Positions 52,810 to 63,350 of a DNA stretch of 64,000 bases are shown here, in pieces. The position numbers and the translations under genes were made by a program. Every line of letters begins with the position of its first letter. Within the stretch, counting starts at the first letter, position 1. The notes beneath the pieces were generated by a model. That model did not search any database and was not told where the DNA came from. It was given only the letters and a program-made list of their open reading frames with translations. The DNA comes from Pseudenterobacter timonensis (GTDB lineage Bacteria > Pseudomonadota > Gammaproteobacteria > Enterobacterales > Enterobacteriaceae), in the NCBI RefSeq assembly GCF_900021175.1, contig NZ_FCOP01000013.1:434001-498000 (forward strand), in the 5' to 3' direction.

Positions 52810-53147
52810 AAATTTAGCGACCTGATTAACCTGGAGTGAAGAAAGGGAGACGCCTCGGCGTCAAACGCGGCAATTATAGGGATTTCGTCTGCCTGATACC
52901 AGTCGAATGCGCAGGTAATGCGAGACCGCTTCCAGCGGGCTATTTTCCCTGAGCGAAATTTTCCCGCTCAACTTTCCACCATTAACCGTAAAATTTCCCT
53001 GCGCTAACTAATTAATAACTTTATGGTGTCAAATTATGAGCAGTCAGCATAGGAATTGTAAATTGTTTGTACTAGCATAATCCAAACTCAAAATTTAATT
53101 CGTCTGGACCTGGCTCCTGTGGCATGGCGTCCCTGGAAAAAGCGGTA
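52810..53147. promoter_or_regulatory. Divergent promoter region between udk and yegE
   Basis: This 338-base gap holds the candidate udk promoter at 52873-52901 and a perfect inverted repeat GACGCC-TC-GGCGTC (52849-52862) at the very start of the predicted udk transcript. On the yegE side CATAAT at 53076-53081 could serve as a -10 but has no good -35. The middle, 52910-53070, shows nothing recognisable. Confidence 0.5.
52873..52901 (-). promoter_or_regulatory. Candidate udk promoter
   Basis: On the minus strand a perfect TATAAT (52873-52878) follows TGGTAT at a 17-base spacing. The -10 is strong and the -35 weak. Transcription would begin near 52866, leaving a leader of about 57 bases with a six-base-pair hairpin near its 5' end. 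Confidence 0.5.
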
Positions 53148-56100
53148 ATGAATAAACAATACCAGCGCGTTTTGGTTACCCCCCCTGCTCCTCTACTTCG
53201 GCTTGTCACTCTTGGTCTGGTCGCCTTTATCTTTACCCTTTTCTCACTCGAATTAACGCATGCCGGAACTTATTTAGCGCCGCTCTGGTTCCCGACCGCC
53301 ATTATGATGGTCGCCTTTTACCGCCACGCCGGCAAAATGTGGCCGGGCATCGCCCTTGCCTGCTCGTTTGGTAATATTTTCGCCTCCTGGATGCTCAACA
53401 CCTGGGAGTCGATTAATCTGACCTATACCGTCGTCAACGCCATTGAAGCCTGCGTGGGTGCGCTACTGCTGCGCAAGCTGCTGCCCTGGTATAACCCGCT
53501 GCAAAATCTGGCGGACTGGCTGCGTCTGGCGGTGGGCGGCGCCCTGATCCCCCCGCTGCTGGGCGGCACGCTTATCCACTTTCTGATCCCCCACCCTGAG
53601 CCGCTGCGCCAGTTTCTGGTCTGGGTTCTGTCGGAGGCGATCGGCGCGCTGGCGCTGGTGCCGCTCGGCCTGCTCTATAAGCCGCACTACCTGCTGAAGC
53701 ACCGCGATCCCCGCCTGCTGCTGGAGACGCTCCTGACGATGGCGGTCACGCTGGTGCTCTGCTGGGTGGCGATTACCTGGCTGCCCTGGCCTTTTACCTG
53801 CGTCATCGTATTGCTGATGTGGAGCGCGGTACGGCTGCCCCGGCTGGAGGCGTTTTTAGTTTTTCTGGTGACCACCATGATGGTGTCGCTGATGATGGCG
53901 CGCAATCCCGCCCCGATGTTGCCACAGAGCGCCACCGCGATGATCAACGCGCCATGGCTGCCCTTTCTGATGATGCTGCTGCCGGCCAATGTGATGACGA
54001 TGGTGATGTACGCCTTTCGCGCCGAGCGTAAACATATCACCGAAAGCGAAGAGCGGTTTCGCAACGCCATGGAGTACTCCGCCATCGGCATGGCGCTGGT
54101 GGGGATCGACGGCCACTGGCTGCAGGCCAATAAAGCGCTCTGCCATTTTCTTGGCTACAGCCAGTCGGAGCTACAGTCGTTAACCTTCCAGCAGCTCACC
54201 TGGCCGGAAGATCTGCACAGCGATATGGATAATCTTGAGCGGCTTGTGCGTGGCGAAATTAACAGCTACTCCATCGAGAAACGCTACTACAACCGCAGCG
54301 GCGAGGTGGTCTGGGCGCTGCTGGCAGTTTCGGTGGTGCGTCACACCGACGGCTCGCCCCTCTACTTTATCGCCCAGATAGAGGACATTAACGATCTTAA
54401 ACATACCGAGTGGCTCAACAAGCGGCTGATGGAGCGTATTACGCTCGCTAACGAAGCAGGCGGCATCGGCATCTGGGAGTGGGATCTCGAACCAGACGTG
54501 ATCAGCTGGGACCAGCGGATGTTTGAGCTGTATGAGATCCCGGCGCATACGAAACCGACCTGGCAACTCTGGTACGAATGCGTGCTGCCGGAAGATCGTG
54601 CGCAGGCGGAACAGACGGTGCGCGATTCGCTGGCGGCCAGAGCGCCGCTGAAGCTGGAGTTCCGTATCCGCGTCAAAGAGGGGGTGCGCCATATCCGCGC
54701 GCTTGCGAACCGGGTGCTGAACAAGCAGGGCGAAGTGGAGCGCCTGCTCGGTATCAATATGGATATGACGGAGGTCAAACAGCTTAACGAAGCGCTTTTC
54801 CAGGAGAAGGAGCGTCTGCATATCACGCTCGACTCTATCGGAGAGGCGGTGCTCTGCACCGACGTCGACATGAACATCACCTTTATGAACCCGGTGGCGG
54901 AGAAGATGAGCGGCTGGACGCAGGAGCAGGCGCTAAGCCAGCCGCTTCTCAGCGTGCTGCGCATCACCTTCAGCGACAACGGCCCGCTGCTGGAAAATAT
55001 TCACAGCGGCGATATGTCGCGCGCCGATATCGAGCAGGATCTGGTGCTCCATTGCCGCGGCGGCGGCATCTACGACATTCACTACAGCATTACCCCCCTC
55101 AGCACCCTTGATGGTCACAATATCGGCTTTGTGCTGGTGATCCAGGATGTGACGGAGTCGCGCAAAATGTTGCGTCAGCTGAGCTACAGCGCGTCGCACG
55201 ACGCCCTCACCCATCTGGCAAATCGCGTCAGCTTTGAGACTCAGCTTAAACGCCTGCTGCAGAACGTGCAGGAGACCCACCAGCATCACGCGCTGGTCTT
55301 TATCGATCTCGACCGCTTTAAGGCGGTGAACGACACCGCCGGCCACGCGGCGGGCGACGCCCTGCTGCGGGAGCTCGCCTCCCTGATGCTCAGCCTGCTG
55401 CGCTCAAGCGACGTGCTGGCGCGTCTCGGCGGCGATGAATTTGGCCTGCTGCTGCCGGACTGCAACGTGGAGAGCGCGCGCTATATCGCCGGGCGCATTA
55501 TTAATGCCATCAATGATTACCACTTTATGTGGGAGGGGCGGCTGCACCGGATCGGCGCCAGCGCCGGGATCACGCTGATTAATGACCGCAACCTGCAGGC
55601 GGCGGAGGTCATGTCGCAGGCCGATATCGCCTGCTACGCTTCGAAAAACAGCGGACGCGGCGTGGTGACGGTTTACGAGCCGCAGCAGGAGCGGATGCAC
55701 GCGACGCGTAACACCCTGCCGCTGGACGAACAGTGGCACATGATCAAAGAGAACCCGCTGGTGATGGTGGCCCGCAGCGTCGCCTCGCCGCGGATCCCGG
55801 AGAGCAGTAGCTTCTGGCTTATCTCCCTGCAGCTCTGGACCAGCCAGGGCGAGAAGGTAGAAGAGCATGCCTTCCGCGCCGGTCTGGCGGAGCCGGAACT
55901 GCTGCACGCGCTCGATCGTCGTCTCTTCCAGGAGTTCTTCCGTTGCTGCGCGACGCAGGTGGCGAGCAAAGGCATGGGGGTGGCGCTGCCGCTTTCCGCC
56001 GAGGGGCTGGTCAGCGCCACGCTGATGGATGAGCTGCTGGCGCTGCTGGAAATAAGTCCCCTGCCGGGACGGCTGCTGCATCTGGTGATCCCGTCGCAGG

Positions 56101-56477
56101 TGACGGAACGGCAGGAGGCTGCGGTGCAGGAAGGGCTGCAGAAGCTGCGTCAGGCGGGCTGCCGGATAATCTTAAGCGACGTGGGGGGCAATATGGATCT
56201 CTTCAACCAGCTTAAGCCCGGCGCTGCCGACTACCTGATGCTGGATCGGGAGCTGGTGAAAAACGTCCACGCCAACCTGATGGATGAGATGATGGTGACC
56301 ATTATTCAGGGCAACGCCCAGCGTCTGGGGATGAAAACCATCGCCGGACCGAGCGACGCGCCGCTGTTGATGGATACCCTTTCCGGGATCGGCATCGATT
56401 TTATCTACGGCGACGCCATCGGCGCGCCGCAGCCGCTGGAGCTCTTATTGAGCACCAGCTACTTTGGCATTAATTAG
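53148..56477 (+). CDS. dgcE: Diguanylate cyclase DgcE (YegE)
   Basis: This inner-membrane enzyme makes cyclic di-GMP; in E. coli it drives the curli and cellulose switch. I chose the ATG at 53148 (MNKQYQRV), giving 1109 residues, over an in-frame ATG 24 bases earlier, by alignment to E. coli YegE. Domains in order are MASE1 with about eight membrane helices (1-300), three PAS domains (about 300-680), a GGDEF domain (about 690-850) with LDRFKAVND and an intact GGDEF, and a C-terminal EAL-like domain without the EAL motif. Its 3' end overlaps the convergent alkA by eight bases. Confidence 0.95.
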   Translation: MNKQYQRVLVTPPAPLLRLVTLGLVAFIFTLFSLELTHAGTYLAPLWFPTAIMMVAFYRHAGKMWPGIALACSFGNIFASWMLNTWESINLTYTVVNAIEACVGALLLRKLLPWYNPLQNLADWLRLAVGGALIPPLLGGTLIHFLIPHPEPLRQFLVWVLSEAIGALALVPLGLLYKPHYLLKHRDPRLLLETLLTMAVTLVLCWVAITWLPWPFTCVIVLLMWSAVRLPRLEAFLVFLVTTMMVSLMMARNPAPMLPQSATAMINAPWLPFLMMLLPANVMTMVMYAFRAERKHITESEERFRNAMEYSAIGMALVGIDGHWLQANKALCHFLGYSQSELQSLTFQQLTWPEDLHSDMDNLERLVRGEINSYSIEKRYYNRSGEVVWALLAVSVVRHTDGSPLYFIAQIEDINDLKHTEWLNKRLMERITLANEAGGIGIWEWDLEPDVISWDQRMFELYEIPAHTKPTWQLWYECVLPEDRAQAEQTVRDSLAARAPLKLEFRIRVKEGVRHIRALANRVLNKQGEVERLLGINMDMTEVKQLNEALFQEKERLHITLDSIGEAVLCTDVDMNITFMNPVAEKMSGWTQEQALSQPLLSVLRITFSDNGPLLENIHSGDMSRADIEQDLVLHCRGGGIYDIHYSITPLSTLDGHNIGFVLVIQDVTESRKMLRQLSYSASHDALTHLANRVSFETQLKRLLQNVQETHQHHALVFIDLDRFKAVNDTAGHAAGDALLRELASLMLSLLRSSDVLARLGGDEFGLLLPDCNVESARYIAGRIINAINDYHFMWEGRLHRIGASAGITLINDRNLQAAEVMSQADIACYASKNSGRGVVTVYEPQQERMHATRNTLPLDEQWHMIKENPLVMVARSVASPRIPESSSFWLISLQLWTSQGEKVEEHAFRAGLAEPELLHALDRRLFQEFFRCCATQVASKGMGVALPLSAEGLVSATLMDELLALLEISPLPGRLLHLVIPSQVTERQEAAVQEGLQKLRQAGCRIILSDVGGNMDLFNQLKPGAADYLMLDRELVKNVHANLMDEMMVTIIQGNAQRLGMKTIAGPSDAPLLMDTLSGIGIDFIYGDAIGAPQPLELLLSTSYFGIN

Positions 56478-57312
56478 GCTGCCAGCCGTCGGTATACCAG
56501 ATATGCAGCAGGGCGTAGGATCGCCAGGGCTGCCAGCGTTCGGCGTAGCGGCGGATCTGCGCAGGGGTCATCCCGGCGAAACGCTGCTTAATCAGGTAAT
56601 CATCCGGCAAAAAGACATTTTTAGCCTGCCAGCCGCGCAGCGCAAAGTAGCTGGCGGTCCAGCGCCCAATGCCGGGCTGCTGCTGCAGCGCCTTCATCCC
56701 CGCCTCCACATCCTCGGGCGGCGTGAGGGGAAACCGCCCTTCCATTACGGCGCGCGCCAGATGAATTAACGCCTCGGCGCGTCGCACCGGCATCCCAAGC
56801 CCTTTCAGCACCAGCGGGTCAGCCTCCGCCAGTACCGACGCCTGAGGGAAACAGCGGTAGCCAGGGCAGGTGGCCAGCGGCTCGCCATAGCGCGCCACCA
56901 CGCGGGAGGTGAGCCTGGCGGCCATCGCCACGCTCACCAGCTGACCGAGGATCGCCCTCACCCCCTGTTCCCAGGCCTCCACCGAGCCCGGCAGACGCAG
57001 TCCCGGTCGCGCCGCCCCCAGCTCCCCCAGCGCCGCCGCAACCTGCTGCGGGTCGCAGCGCAGATCGAAGAGGCGCTCCACGCGGGCCAGACAGGCTTGC
57101 GCCACCGGCTGCAGCCCCTCGCTCAGGGTGACCTTCAGCTGATGACGATCGACATCCGGCGTGGCGCGAAACAGGCCGCGATGCCCGTCCAGCTCCAGGC
57201 TGCGCTCGTAATAGTCCCCGGTCACGGTCTCAATGCCCTCCACCGCACGGGCGGCGAGAAAGCTCAACATCCATTGCCAGTCATAAGGCGGCTGCCAGTT
57301 CAGGGTATACAT
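56470..57312 (-). CDS. alkA: DNA-3-methyladenine glycosylase II
   Basis: AlkA removes alkylated bases such as 3-methyladenine from DNA to start base excision repair. I chose the ATG at 57312 (MYTLNWQPPYDWQWM), 280 residues, because it matches E. coli AlkA; the frame extends 13 codons further without support. The helix-hairpin-helix and catalytic region read QQPGIGRWTASYFALRGW and VFLPDDYLIKQRF, where the second Asp of PDD is the catalytic residue. Ada regulates the gene in E. coli; no Ada box was checked here. Confidence 0.96.
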   Translation of the reverse strand: MYTLNWQPPYDWQWMLSFLAARAVEGIETVTGDYYERSLELDGHRGLFRATPDVDRHQLKVTLSEGLQPVAQACLARVERLFDLRCDPQQVAAALGELGAARPGLRLPGSVEAWEQGVRAILGQLVSVAMAARLTSRVVARYGEPLATCPGYRCFPQASVLAEADPLVLKGLGMPVRRAEALIHLARAVMEGRFPLTPPEDVEAGMKALQQQPGIGRWTASYFALRGWQAKNVFLPDDYLIKQRFAGMTPAQIRRYAERWQPWRSYALLHIWYTDGWQPN

Positions 57313-57446
57313 TACGGCTCCTTTCAGGGTTTTATTCAGCATAACCCGCACAGGAGAATCTCGCCTTGCTGAGATATTCAGAGTTGTCGTTAACGCGCCA
57401 TTTCGCTAAAGTCTCGCCCTTTCTCAACGGCATGGGGACGACGGCA

Positions 57447-58802
57447 GTGTTTATTGGCTTTGATTATGGAACGGCAAACTGTTCCGTTGCGGTAATGGAG
57501 AACGGTACTCCACGACTGCTGAAGATGGAGAACGGCGGTACGCTGCTGCCGTCGATGCTTTGCGCCCCCACGCGTGAGGCGGTGAGCGAGTGGCTCTATC
57601 GCCACCATCAGGTGGAGGCGTCGGGGGAAGAGACCCGGGCGCTGCTGCGCCGGGCGGTGAACTATAACCGTGACGAGGATATCGAGGTGACCCCCGCCAG
57701 CGTGCAGTTCGGGCTTGCCTCGCTTGCACAGTACGTGGATGACCCGGAAGAGGTCTACTTCGTTAAGTCGCCAAAATCGTTCCTCGGCGCCAGCGGCCTG
57801 AAGCCGCAGCAGGTGGCGCTGTTTGAGGATCTGGTCTGCGCCATGATGCTGCATATCCGCCAGCAGGCGCAGACGCAGGTGAGCGAGACGATTAACCAGG
57901 CGGTGATTGGCCGCCCCATCAACTTCCAGGGGCTGGGCGGCGACGAGGCCAACCACCAGGCGCAGGGGATCCTGGAGCGCGCGGCGCACCGGGCGGGCTT
58001 TAACGACGTGGTGTTCCAGTACGAACCGATCGCCGCCGGGCTCGATTTCGAAGCGACGCTGCAACAGGAGCAACGCGTTCTGGTCGTGGATATCGGTGGC
58101 GGAACTACGGACTGTTCGTTACTGCTGATGGGGCCGCAGTGGCATGCCCGCCGCGACCGCGAGCAGAGCCTGCTGGGGCACAGCGGCTGTCGCATCGGCG
58201 GGAACGATCTTGATATCGCCCTGGCGTTCAAGAGCCTGATGCCGCTGCTGGGAATGGGGGGACAAACGGAGAAAGGGATCGCCCTGCCGATCCTGCCCTG
58301 GTGGAACGCGGTGGCGATAAACGACGTACCGGCCCAGAGTGATTTTTACAGCGCGGCGAACGGTCGTCTGCTGAACGATCTGGTGCGGGATGCCCGGGAG
58401 GCGGATAAGGTCGAGCTGCTGCTGAAGCTCTGGCGCCAGCGTCTGAGCTATCGCGTGGTGCGGAGCGCCGAGGAGAGTAAAATCGCGCTGTCCAACGCCC
58501 CCGTGTTTGATGTCGGGCTGCCCTTTATCAGCGAGGGGCTTGCCACCGCCCTGACGCAGGAGAGCCTTGAAATCGCGCTGGCGCAGCCGCTGCAGCGCAT
58601 TCTGGAGCAGGTTGAGCTGGCGCTTGAAAGCGGCAACACGCAGCCGGATGTGATCTACCTGACCGGGGGCAGCGCCCGCTCGCCGTTGATCAGGCAGGCG
58701 CTGGCGCAGAAATTACCGGGCATCCCCGTCGCGGGCGGCGACGATTTCGGCTCGGTCACCGCCGGGCTGGCCCGCTGGGCGCAGGTGGTGTTTACCTCGT
58801 GA
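57447..58802 (+). CDS. yegD: Hsp70-family chaperone-like protein YegD
   Basis: YegD is an actin-like ATPase fold protein related to DnaK but without the substrate-binding C-terminal domain. Its partner is unknown. The GTG at 57447 (FIGFDYGTANCSVAVM) preceded by GGGGACG gives 451 residues and matches the E. coli start; an ATG at 57432 is the alternative. Motifs are the phosphate loops FDYGTANCSVAV and VVDIGGGTTDCSLLL, and YLTGGSARSPLIR for adenosine binding. It is divergent from alkA. Confidence 0.92.
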   Translation: MFIGFDYGTANCSVAVMENGTPRLLKMENGGTLLPSMLCAPTREAVSEWLYRHHQVEASGEETRALLRRAVNYNRDEDIEVTPASVQFGLASLAQYVDDPEEVYFVKSPKSFLGASGLKPQQVALFEDLVCAMMLHIRQQAQTQVSETINQAVIGRPINFQGLGGDEANHQAQGILERAAHRAGFNDVVFQYEPIAAGLDFEATLQQEQRVLVVDIGGGTTDCSLLLMGPQWHARRDREQSLLGHSGCRIGGNDLDIALAFKSLMPLLGMGGQTEKGIALPILPWWNAVAINDVPAQSDFYSAANGRLLNDLVRDAREADKVELLLKLWRQRLSYRVVRSAEESKIALSNAPVFDVGLPFISEGLATALTQESLEIALAQPLQRILEQVELALESGNTQPDVIYLTGGSARSPLIRQALAQKLPGIPVAGGDDFGSVTAGLARWAQVVFTS

Positions 58803-58808
58803 TGTTGT

Positions 58809-58882
58809 GCCGGGTGGCGGCTCCGCCTTACCCGGCCTACGGTTTGGGCTCTTGCTGTTGTATCCGCCACCCGGCGTTTTTT
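58809..58882. repeat. Pair of inverted REP sequences (BIME-like) with T tract
   Basis: A REP unit beginning GCCGGGTGGCGG (58809-58820) and ending in TACCCGGCCTAC is followed by the exact inverse complement CCGCCACCCGGC (58864-58875) and six Ts. This is a typical bacterial interspersed mosaic element placed after yegD, and the long stem with U tract could also terminate yegD transcription. Confidence 0.82.
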
Positions 58883-58935
58883 ATGGCACCCTCTGCCATT
58901 CAGACAATTCCCGACGGTGTTTCATATTTCCTCCA

Positions 58936-58953
58936 TTTTTCTCCTTCAATGAC
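58936..58953 (+). promoter_or_regulatory. Candidate BaeR-binding site upstream of mdtA
   Basis: TTTTTCTCCTTCAATGAC matches about 14 of 18 positions of the BaeR box TTTTTCTCCATDATTGGC and lies 55 bases before the mdtA start, as in E. coli, where the BaeSR envelope-stress system activates mdtABC. The first nine bases match exactly. Confidence 0.75.
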
Positions 58954-59007
58954 TTACTAAACTAGTATCATTCCCCCGAAGTATTTTCAGGATGAGAACA
59001 TATAACG

Positions 59008-60228
59008 ATGAAAGGCAGTCATAAATCCCGCTGGGCAATTGCAGCAGGTCTCATTGTGGTGGTATTTGCCGCCGCCTGGTACTGGCACAGTCACACTTCC
59101 GGTTCATCGGCGCCCGCAGGCGCCAGCAATCCACAGCGTCCGGCCGGCGGCGGGCGTCCAGGGATGCGCGGCGGCGCGCTCGCACCGGTGCAGGCCGCCA
59201 CCGCTATCACCCAGTCTGTTCCTCGTTATCTCACCGGGCTTGGCACCATTACCGCCGCCAACACCGTCACGGTGCGCAGCCGCGTCGACGGCCAACTGAT
59301 GGCCATCCACTTCCAGGAAGGGCAGCAGGTCAAAGCGGGGGATCTGCTGGCGGAAATCGACCCGAGCCAGTTTAAGGTTGCTCTCGCCCAGGCGCAGGGA
59401 CAGCTGGCAAAAGATAAAGCGACGCTGGCTAACGCGCGCCGGGATCTGGCCCGCTATCAACAGCTGGTGAAAACCAATCTGGTCTCCCGCCAGGAGCTGG
59501 ATACCCAGCAGTCGCTGGTGAGCGAGTCCCAGGGCACCATCAAGGCGGATGAAGCCGCCGTCGCCAGCGCCCAGCTGCAGCTTGACTGGAGCCGCATCAC
59601 CGCCCCCATCGACGGGCGCGTCGGCCTGAAGCAGGTCGATATCGGCAACCAGATCGCGAGCGGCGACACCACTGGCATCGTGGTGATCACCCAGACCCAC
59701 CCTATCGACCTGGTCTTTACCCTGCCGGAGAGCGATATCGCCACTATCATGCAGGCGAAGAAGGCAGGCACGCCGCTGACGGTGGAAGCCTGGGATCGCG
59801 CCAACAAAAACAAGCTCAGCGACGGCACGCTGCTGAGTCTCGATAACCAGATCGATACCACCACCGGCACCATTAAGCTGAAGGCGCGTTTTAACAACCA
59901 GGATGACGCCCTTTTCCCTAACCAGTTCGTTAACGCCCGGATGCTGGTCGCCACTGAAGAGAACGCGGTGGTGATCCCCGCCGCCGCCCTGCAGATGGGT
60001 AACGACGGCAACTTTGTCTGGGTGCTGAACGACGATAACAAGGTCAGCAAACACCTGGTCACCACCGGCATTCAGAACAGCCAGACGGTCGTGATTAGCG
60101 CCGGGCTCTCCGCGGGCGATCGCGTGGTAACGGACGGTATCGATCGCCTGACCGAAGGGGCGAAAGTCGAAGTGGTGGAAGCGCAGAGCGCCGCCGCAGA
60201 GAAGCCGCAACGTGGAGCGAAATCCTGA
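59008..60228 (+). CDS. mdtA: Multidrug efflux periplasmic adaptor MdtA
   Basis: MdtA is the membrane-fusion (HlyD-type) protein that joins the MdtBC inner-membrane pump to TolC. The 406-residue protein has an N-terminal signal/anchor (about 9-26), a Gly/Pro/Ala-rich linker, a lipoyl half-motif [22 protein letters not shown], an alpha-hairpin around 110-170, and the beta-barrel/membrane-proximal domains. The stop overlaps the mdtB start by one base. Confidence 0.97.
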   Translation: MKGSHKSRWAIAAGLIVVVFAAAWYWHSHTSGSSAPAGASNPQRPAGGGRPGMRGGALAPVQAATAITQSVPRYLTGLGTITAANTVTVRSRVDGQLMAIHFQEGQQVKAGDLLAEIDPSQFKVALAQAQGQLAKDKATLANARRDLARYQQLVKTNLVSRQELDTQQSLVSESQGTIKADEAAVASAQLQLDWSRITAPIDGRVGLKQVDIGNQIASGDTTGIVVITQTHPIDLVFTLPESDIATIMQAKKAGTPLTVEAWDRANKNKLSDGTLLSLDNQIDTTTGTIKLKARFNNQDDALFPNQFVNARMLVATEENAVVIPAAALQMGNDGNFVWVLNDDNKVSKHLVTTGIQNSQTVVISAGLSAGDRVVTDGIDRLTEGAKVEVVEAQSAAAEKPQRGAKS

Positions 60229-63200
60229 TGCAGGTGATGCCTCCCCGCGCCACAGGCGGGCCGTCACGCCTGTTCATTATGCGCCCCGTCGCTACAACGC
60301 TGCTGATGGTGGCGATTTTGCTGGCCGGGATTATCGGCTATCGGTTTCTTCCCGTGTCGGCGCTGCCGGAAGTCGATTATCCCACCATCCAGGTGGTGAC
60401 CCTCTACCCGGGCGCCAGCCCCGACGTGGTCACTTCTGCCATTACCGCCCCGCTGGAGCGGCAGTTCGGCCAGATGTCCGGCCTGAAACAGATGTCGTCG
60501 CAAAGTTCCGGCGGCGCGTCGGTGGTCACGCTGCAGTTCCAGCTCACCCTGCCGCTGGACGTGGCCGAGCAGGAGGTGCAGGCCGCGATCAACGCCGCCA
60601 CCAACCTGCTCCCCTCCGACCTGCCGAACCCGCCGGTCTACAGCAAGGTCAACCCGGCCGATCCGCCGATTATGACGCTTGCCGTCACCTCCTCCGCCAT
60701 GCCGATGACTCAGGTCGAAGATATGGTGGAGACCCGCGTGGCGCAGAAAATTTCACAGGTCTCCGGCGTCGGTCTGGTGACCTTATCCGGCGGCCAGCGT
60801 CCGGCGGTGCGCGTGAAGCTTAACGCCCAGGCGATTGCCGCGCTGGGCTTAACCAGCGAAACCATTCGCAGCGCCATCAGCAACGCCAACGTCAACTCCG
60901 CCAAAGGTTCGCTCGACGGCCCGACCCGCGCGGTGACCCTCTCCGCCAACGACCAGATGCAGTCCGCCGACGAGTACCGCCAGCTGGTGGTCGCTTATCA
61001 GAACGGCGCGCCGGTGCGTCTGGGGGATGTGGCCACCGTTGAGCAGGGGGCGGAAAATAGCTGGCTCGGCGCGTGGGCCAATAAGCAGCAGGCGATTGTG
61101 ATGAACGTGCAGCGTCAGCCGGGGGCCAATATCATCGATACCGCCGACAGCATTCGCGCCATGCTGCCGCAGTTAATCGAAAGCCTGCCGAAATCGGTGA
61201 GCGTGAAGGTGCTCTCCGATCGCACCACTAATATCCGCGCCTCGGTCAGCGACACCCAGTTCGAGCTGATGCTGGCGATCGCGCTGGTGGTGATGATCAT
61301 CTACCTCTTCCTGCGCAACGTTCCGGCGACCATTATCCCCGCCGTGGCGGTGCCGCTCTCGCTGGTGGGCACCTTTGCGGTGATGGTCTTCCTCGATTTT
61401 TCGATCAATAACCTGACCCTGATGGCGCTCACCATCGCCACCGGCTTTGTGGTGGATGACGCCATCGTGGTGATCGAGAACATCTCCCGCTATATCGAAA
61501 AAGGGGAGAAACCGCTCGCCGCCGCGCTGAAAGGGGCGGGCGAGATCGGCTTTACCATTATCTCCCTGACTTTCTCGCTGATTGCGGTGCTGATCCCCCT
61601 GCTGTTTATGGGCGATATCGTTGGCCGTCTGTTCCGCGAATTTGCGGTGACGCTGGCGGTGGCGATCCTTATCTCCGCCGTGGTCTCGCTGACCCTGACG
61701 CCGATGATGTGCGCCCGCATGCTAAGCCACGAGTCGCTACGCAAGCAGAACCGTTTTTCACTCGCTTCCGAGCGAATGTTCGAGCGGATCATCGCCGGTT
61801 ACGGGCGTTTGCTGGCGAAGGTGCTTAACCACCCGTGGGCGACGCTCGGCGTGGCGCTGGGGACGCTGGCCTTAAGCGTGATGCTCTGGATCTTCATCCC
61901 GAAAGGGTTTTTCCCGGTGCAGGATAACGGCATTATCCAGGGTACCCTGCAGGCGCCGCAGTCCACCTCGTTTGCCAGCATGGCCCAGCGCCAGCAGGTG
62001 ATCTCCGATATCATCTTAAAAGATCCGGCGGTAGAGAGCCTGACCGCCTTTGTCGGCGTGGACGGCACTAACCCGGCGCTGAACAGCGCCCGTTTGCAGA
62101 TTAACCTTAAGCCACTGGATGACCGCGACGACCGGGTCAACACCGTGATTGAGCGGCTTCAGAACGCGGTGGCGAAGGTGCCCGGCGTGGCGCTTTATCT
62201 CCAGCCGACGCAGGATCTCACCATTGATACCACGGTGAGCCGCACCCAGTATCAGTTTACCCTGCAGGCCACCAGCCTTGACGCGCTCAGCACCTGGGTG
62301 CCGCCGCTAATGGAGAAGCTCCAGGCGCTGCCGCAGCTTTCCGACGTCAGCAGCGACTGGCAGGACAAGGGGCTGGCCGCCTACGTTAACGTCAACCGCG
62401 ATACCGCCAGCCGGCTGGGGATCACCATGGCGGACGTGGATAACGCGCTTTATAACGCCTTCGGCCAGCGGCTGATCTCCACCATCTACACCCAGGCGAA
62501 CCAGTACCGCGTGGTGCTGGAGCACAATACCGACCAGACGCCAGGGCTCGCGGCGCTGGACTCCATTCGCCTCACCAGCAGCGACGGCGGCATCGTACCG
62601 CTGAGCGCTATCGCTAAAGTGGAGGAGCGCTTTACCCCCCTGTCGGTGAACCACCTCGATCAGTTCCCTTCCACCACCATCTCGTTTAACGTGCCGGAGG
62701 GCTATTCACTGGGCGAGGCGGTGGAGGCTATCCAGAACACCGAGAAAACGCTCGGCTTCCCGTCCGATATTCAGACCCAGTTCCAGGGGAGCACGCTGGC
62801 CTTCCAGGCGGCGCTCGGCAGCACCGTCTGGCTGATTGTCGCGGCGGTGGTGGCGATGTATATCGTGCTCGGGGTGCTCTACGAGAGCTTTATTCACCCC
62901 ATTACCATCCTCTCCACCCTGCCGACGGCGGGGGTGGGCGCGCTGCTGGCGCTGATGCTCGCCGGCAGCGAGCTGGATGTGATCGCCATTATCGGTATTA
63001 TCCTGCTGATCGGCATCGTCAAGAAAAACGCCATCATGATGATCGACTTTGCGCTGGCCGCCGAGCGCGAGCAGGGAATGGCGCCACGCGAGGCGATCTA
63101 CCAGGCCTGTCTGCTGCGTTTTCGCCCGATCCTGATGACCACGCTGGCGGCGCTGCTTGGCGCCCTCCCGCTGATGCTCAGTACCGGCGTCGGCGCGGAA

Positions 63201-63350
63201 TTACGCCGCCCGCTCGGCATCGGCATGGTGGGCGGACTGCTGGTTAGCCAGGTGCTGACGCTCTTTACCACGCCCGTTATCTACCTGCTGTTTGACAGCC
63301 TGGCGCTGAAGATGAAGGCCCGCTTCCCGAAGCGTGAAGAGGAGGCGTAA
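60228..63350 (+). CDS. mdtB: RND multidrug efflux transporter subunit MdtB
   Basis: MdtB is one of two RND proteins that form the heterotrimeric MdtB2C proton-driven pump for bile salts, novobiocin and similar compounds. The 1040-residue length equals E. coli MdtB. Twelve membrane segments and two large periplasmic loops are evident; transmembrane helix 4 contains [16 protein letters not shown] with the paired aspartates of the proton relay. The stop overlaps the mdtC start by one base (TAATG). Confidence 0.97.
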   Translation: MQVMPPRATGGPSRLFIMRPVATTLLMVAILLAGIIGYRFLPVSALPEVDYPTIQVVTLYPGASPDVVTSAITAPLERQFGQMSGLKQMSSQSSGGASVVTLQFQLTLPLDVAEQEVQAAINAATNLLPSDLPNPPVYSKVNPADPPIMTLAVTSSAMPMTQVEDMVETRVAQKISQVSGVGLVTLSGGQRPAVRVKLNAQAIAALGLTSETIRSAISNANVNSAKGSLDGPTRAVTLSANDQMQSADEYRQLVVAYQNGAPVRLGDVATVEQGAENSWLGAWANKQQAIVMNVQRQPGANIIDTADSIRAMLPQLIESLPKSVSVKVLSDRTTNIRASVSDTQFELMLAIALVVMIIYLFLRNVPATIIPAVAVPLSLVGTFAVMVFLDFSINNLTLMALTIATGFVVDDAIVVIENISRYIEKGEKPLAAALKGAGEIGFTIISLTFSLIAVLIPLLFMGDIVGRLFREFAVTLAVAILISAVVSLTLTPMMCARMLSHESLRKQNRFSLASERMFERIIAGYGRLLAKVLNHPWATLGVALGTLALSVMLWIFIPKGFFPVQDNGIIQGTLQAPQSTSFASMAQRQQVISDIILKDPAVESLTAFVGVDGTNPALNSARLQINLKPLDDRDDRVNTVIERLQNAVAKVPGVALYLQPTQDLTIDTTVSRTQYQFTLQATSLDALSTWVPPLMEKLQALPQLSDVSSDWQDKGLAAYVNVNRDTASRLGITMADVDNALYNAFGQRLISTIYTQANQYRVVLEHNTDQTPGLAALDSIRLTSSDGGIVPLSAIAKVEERFTPLSVNHLDQFPSTTISFNVPEGYSLGEAVEAIQNTEKTLGFPSDIQTQFQGSTLAFQAALGSTVWLIVAAVVAMYIVLGVLYESFIHPITILSTLPTAGVGALLALMLAGSELDVIAIIGIILLIGIVKKNAIMMIDFALAAEREQGMAPREAIYQACLLRFRPILMTTLAALLGALPLMLSTGVGAELRRPLGIGMVGGLLVSQVLTLFTTPVIYLLFDSLALKMKARFPKREEEA

